DNA of 25,935 bases from JALQTD01 sp036825655. Its GTDB lineage: Bacteria > Bacteroidota > Bacteroidia > Flavobacteriales_D > Sanyastnellaceae. The position numbers were made by a program, and so were the translations under genes. Under the pieces are notes generated by a model. It saw only the letters and a program-made list of their open reading frames with translations. It was not told the origin of the DNA and did not search any database. Location: contig DAISXU010000019.1 in NCBI GenBank assembly GCA_036825655.1, positions 1 to 25,935 of the forward strand, given 5' to 3'. Below are positions 23,653-25,935 of the stretch, in pieces. Every line of letters begins with the position of its first letter. Positions within the stretch are counted from its first letter, which is position 1.

Positions 23653-24372
23653 TTACCCTTCAAAGCACAAAGAGAGGATGAATGCCCTGGTTTTCAGTTT
23701 TTCGAGCGGGCGAGCGTAGATGCTGTCATCGTGAATGAGAACATCTCGTGTGCCAAATTGGAATTTTCCCTCGATTGCGAACTTGAAAAAGGGAAGAAAG
23801 AGGTCCACGCCTGCTCCGACATCTATGGTTCGATTGCCTTTTTGCAAACGGAGAATGAAATCGTCAGAAAGTTGCTGGTTGACATCGGACTGAGATTGCA
23901 TGTCCCGGCTCAATGTGCCTCCGATTAATCCATACGCTGCGAAGTTCCCGATGCGATCAGTTCTCAACTTCAAAAGGAAGGGGAAATCCAAATACACCGA
24001 TTCCGTTCGCTTCACCTTGACGGACGTTTCGCTTTCGCGAAGCAACCGGTATTCGATTCCTCGATCTTGAAAGCTCAGCCCGGGAGCGAAGCGCAGGTGC
24101 ACATTCCCATTGATGTCCCATGAAGCAAGGAGGGCGAGGTTGAATCCCGACTGGGGCAAATTGGCAATGCTCAACAGGCTATCGGCAAAGGTGCTGTCAG
24201 GCCTGAGGGTCATGCGAAAGTCGGAGGAGTTTCCACTCAACAGGAAACCGAAATGAAATGGCTTGTTATCAAATGAGGCCAAATTCTTTCTCGGACCTTG
24301 TGCTTGGCACACGTTGGCCAACATCACCAACGCGATCGCTCCAATTCCTATGCGGGTCATCGATTTCAACAT
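23653..24372 (-). CDS. porT: PorT-like type IX secretion system outer-membrane protein
   Basis: A 239-residue outer-membrane beta-barrel protein from the chosen start. A signal peptide (MTRIGIGAIALVMLANVCQA) is followed by NLASFDNKPFHFGFLLSGNS and DFRMTLRPDS, the beginning typical of PorT/SprT proteins of the T9SS. Alternating barrel strands follow (VHLRFAPGLSFQDRGIEYRL, SVYLDFPFLLKLRTDRI, RTIDVGAGVDLFLPFFKFAI, AFILSLCFEG). PorT is needed in Porphyromonas and Flavobacterium for T9SS export of cargo such as the two sorting-domain proteins in this window. The frame extends to 24471, overlapping the upstream gene, but the signal peptide begins at ATG 24372 or 24360. Identification is by sequence pattern; a generic PorT-family barrel (PF13568-like) is the alternative. 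Confidence 0.78.
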   Translation of the reverse strand: MLKSMTRIGIGAIALVMLANVCQAQGPRKNLASFDNKPFHFGFLLSGNSSDFRMTLRPDSTFADSLLSIANLPQSGFNLALLASWDINGNVHLRFAPGLSFQDRGIEYRLLRESETSVKVKRTESVYLDFPFLLKLRTDRIGNFAAYGLIGGTLSRDMQSQSDVNQQLSDDFILRLQKGNRTIDVGAGVDLFLPFFKFAIEGKFQFGTRDVLIHDDSIYARPLEKLKTRAFILSLCFEG

Positions 24373-24377
24373 GGGTT

Positions 24378-24385
24378 CAAAGCTA
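24378..24385 (-). promoter_or_regulatory. Candidate -7 element upstream of the PorT-like gene
   Basis: TAGCTTTG on the minus strand fits the Bacteroidota -7 consensus TAnnTTTG at every defined position and lies five bases before ATG 24372. No TTG is found 17-23 bases upstream. If used, the transcript would start close to that ATG and favour the ATG at 24360, or be nearly leaderless. Confidence 0.25.
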
Positions 24386-24422
24386 AGGAACGCCTCGCAG
24401 AGACTTTTCGTGTTATGCGGAT

Positions 24423-24971
24423 CTATTTCGTCCAGACAGAACGCCAAAGCACCGTTGCTACAGCTGAGCAAACCAAGCTCGCAACAACCAAGCCCAGCAA
24501 GGATAGCCCAATGAACAAGCGGGGATTGAAAATGGTGTCGATCGTGTCCAGTTGCTGTTGCAACGCTTTTTCACGGTCCCAAGCTCCTCCTCCCTGTGCT
24601 TCTACGAAAGCTTGCCACTGGACATCGTCTCCTACCAGGGCTATAGCTTCCGAACGCAAACGCTCCCGGCGCACTTCTAAACCATCCGCAGCAACCGTCG
24701 AGTACCAGACAATCAATCCTCCAGTAACGACCAAGGCAAACCGAAAAGGCGCCAAGGAGACAGCACGCAATGCAGACAAGAAGTCCGGGTGTTCTTCTTG
24801 ATTTTGCATGGCCACCCAGGCTCCGCCAAGGGCGAGCATGAGCAAAATGAATAAGTTCATCAAGGCTCCGACTTGGGCGCTTGTTTCCCAAGGAAACACC
24901 CCCCAACTCAACAGCTTCCATCCTCCCCAAAGTGCAGCTCCTATCAAAGGAGACCACTTCCACAGCGTCAT
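24423..24971 (-). CDS. DUF4199-like four-helix membrane protein
   Basis: A 182-residue integral membrane protein with four hydrophobic segments: about 7-25, 36-54, 76-92 and 150-173. The long polar stretch between the third and fourth (ERLRSEAIALVGDDVQWQAF ... KALQQQLDTIDTI) looks like a charged coiled helix. The pattern of SALRAVSLAPFRFALVVTGG before the third segment and INPRLFIGL-type sequence before the last resembles DUF4199 proteins of Bacteroidota, whose function is unknown. This family assignment is by pattern and tentative. Its ATG overlaps the rho stop codon (ATGA, 24968-24971), and it is followed after 50 bases by the PorT-like gene. Confidence 0.7.
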   Translation of the reverse strand: MTLWKWSPLIGAALWGGWKLLSWGVFPWETSAQVGALMNLFILLMLALGGAWVAMQNQEEHPDFLSALRAVSLAPFRFALVVTGGLIVWYSTVAADGLEVRRERLRSEAIALVGDDVQWQAFVEAQGGGAWDREKALQQQLDTIDTIFNPRLFIGLSLLGLVVASLVCSAVATVLWRSVWTK

Positions 24972-25935
24972 CCGTTCATCGAATTCAAGAAGTCCTCGTT
25001 GGTGCGGGTTTGTTCAATGCGCTCTTTCACGAATTCCATGGCTTCAATCGAATTCATATCGGCCAAGTGCTTGCGCAAAATCCAAATTCGCTGCAAGGTG
25101 TCTTTGTCCAGCAGCAAATCTTCGCGTCGGGTGCCGCTCGAGAGGATGTCAATCGCAGGATAAATCCGGCGGTTGGAGATGCGCCTGTCGAGCTGCAATT
25201 CCATGTTTCCAGTGCCTTTGAATTCCTCAAAGATCACATCGTCCATTTTCGAGCCAGTCTCAGTGAGTGCTGTTGCTATGATGCTCAAAGAACCACCATT
25301 TTCAATGTTTCTCGCTGCGCCAAAGAAGCGTTTTGGTTTTTGAAGGGCGTTCGCTTCAACACCACCAGACAAAATCTTACCTGAACTTGGGCTCACCGTG
25401 TTGTAGGCCCTTGCCAGTCGGGTAATTGAATCCAAGAGGATGCAAACGTCATGCCCACATTCAACCATGCGTTTGGCCTTCTCTAAGACCAAATCAGCAA
25501 TCCGAACGTGGCGATCAGCAGGTTCATCGAACGTGGAGGCGATGACTTCTGCATTGACACTCCGCTTCATGTCCGTCACTTCTTCCGGACGCTCATCAAT
25601 GAGCAGGATGATGAGGTAAACCTCGGGGTGATTGATGGAAATGGCATTGGCCACGTCCTTGAGGAGGGTGGTTTTACCCGTTTTGGGTTGCGACACCAAC
25701 ATGCCACGCTGCCCTTTTCCAATGGGGGCAAACAGGTCCATGAGTCGGGTGCTAATCCCTCCACCACGGGTGCTGAGTTTAAACCGTTCTTGCGGGAAAA
25801 GGGGGGTCAAGAATTTGAATGGAACCCGATCACGCACCCACTCCACGGTTCGCCCATTGATGCTGACCACATCAATCAGCGGGTAAAATTTCTCACCGAT
25901 GCGAGGTGGCCGGATTTTCGCAATGACCGTGTCGC
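24968..25935 (-). CDS. rho: Transcription termination factor Rho, C-terminal part (runs off right edge)
   Basis: The last 322 codons of rho are visible, and the frame is open through base 25935, so the N-terminal RNA-binding domain lies mostly outside. The hexameric RNA-dependent ATPase motor is intact: ERFKLSTRGGGISTRLMDL, GKGQRGMLVSQPKTGKTTLL (Walker A QPKTGKTT), LIILLIDERPEEVTDM, STFDEPADRHVRIADLVLEK, CILLDSITRLARAYN (Walker B), SGKILSGGVEANAL (Q-loop), TALTETGSKMDDVIFEEFKG (R-loop) and TGNMELQLDRRISNRRIYPA. In this frame the GTG at 25870 is an internal valine, not a start. Translation of the downstream DUF4199-like gene is coupled by the ATGA overlap. Confidence 0.97.
   Translation of the reverse strand, partial: DTVIAKIRPPRIGEKFYPLIDVVSINGRTVEWVRDRVPFKFLTPLFPQERFKLSTRGGGISTRLMDLFAPIGKGQRGMLVSQPKTGKTTLLKDVANAISINHPEVYLIILLIDERPEEVTDMKRSVNAEVIASTFDEPADRHVRIADLVLEKAKRMVECGHDVCILLDSITRLARAYNTVSPSSGKILSGGVEANALQKPKRFFGAARNIENGGSLSIIATALTETGSKMDDVIFEEFKGTGNMELQLDRRISNRRIYPAIDILSSGTRREDLLLDKDTLQRIWILRKHLADMNSIEAMEFVKERIEQTRTNEDFLNSMNG

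Noticed and set aside
24373..24471. N-terminal extension of the PorT-like frame
   Set aside because: It overlaps the end of the DUF4199-like gene and would bury the signal peptide behind 33 residues.
1..25935. CRISPR array, tRNA/rRNA genes, insertion sequences, phage or defence islands
   Set aside because: I looked for direct repeats with spacers, tRNA-like cloverleaves, transposase or integrase motifs and known defence domains, and found none that could be supported.

Overview
The window looks like a piece of chromosome from a member of the Bacteroidota, most likely a Flavobacteriales-type bacterium. The reasons are family-level: a PorT-like component of the type IX secretion system (T9SS), one secreted protein with a type B (CHU_C/gliding-associated) C-terminal sorting domain and one with a type A sorting domain, a PUR-alpha-like DUF3276 protein, a DUF5683 protein next to parAB, a signal peptidase with a DUF5684-like N-terminal region, and candidate promoters resembling the Bacteroidota TTTG/TAnnTTTG type. 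Genus-level placement is not possible from what I can see. Coding density is very high, with many start/stop overlaps. I found no tRNA, rRNA, CRISPR array, insertion sequence or phage gene, and no gene-free stretch longer than about 150 bases.

Layout. (1) 1-3938, minus strand: an operon-like run of PUR-alpha-like protein, UPF0173 metal hydrolase, parA, parB, DUF5683 and lepB (cut by the left edge). It couples chromosome segregation with envelope biogenesis. (2) 3994-6714, minus: a large secreted PKD-repeat protein with a type B T9SS signal. (3) 6837-8591, plus: a DEAD-box RNA helicase and msrB. As written they form one open frame, but the helicase tail is recoverable in the +1-shifted frame with its own stop codon, so a one-base deletion in a G run at 7994-7998 has probably fused them artificially. 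(4) 8608-12507, minus: mtaB, lgt, then a tightly coupled three-gene cassette (ECF sigma factor, small single-pass membrane protein, Spy/CpxP-like periplasmic protein). (5) 12556-17821, plus: an FAD-dependent oxidoreductase overlapping a membrane polyferredoxin gene, forming a probable electron-transfer pair, then a large FG-GAP/ASPIC secreted protein with a type A T9SS signal, closed by a strong intrinsic terminator. (6) 17921-18694, plus: a methyltransferase, converging on (7) 18691-25935, minus: a run from rho (cut by the right edge) through a DUF4199-like membrane protein, PorT, a WbpM/PglF-type nucleotide-sugar dehydratase, a 131-residue unknown protein, an IMPACT/YigZ protein and a TonB-dependent receptor.

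How the parts fit: most of the window serves the cell envelope. LepB and Lgt process exported and lipid-anchored proteins, PorT belongs to the machine that would export the two T9SS cargo proteins seen here, the WbpM-like enzyme feeds surface polysaccharide synthesis (T9SS type A cargo is commonly attached to a surface glycolipid), and the ECF cassette is probably an envelope-sensing regulator. No obvious defence system or mobile island is present. The most novel-looking items are the FAD/polyferredoxin pair, the ECF cassette and the unknown 131-residue protein.
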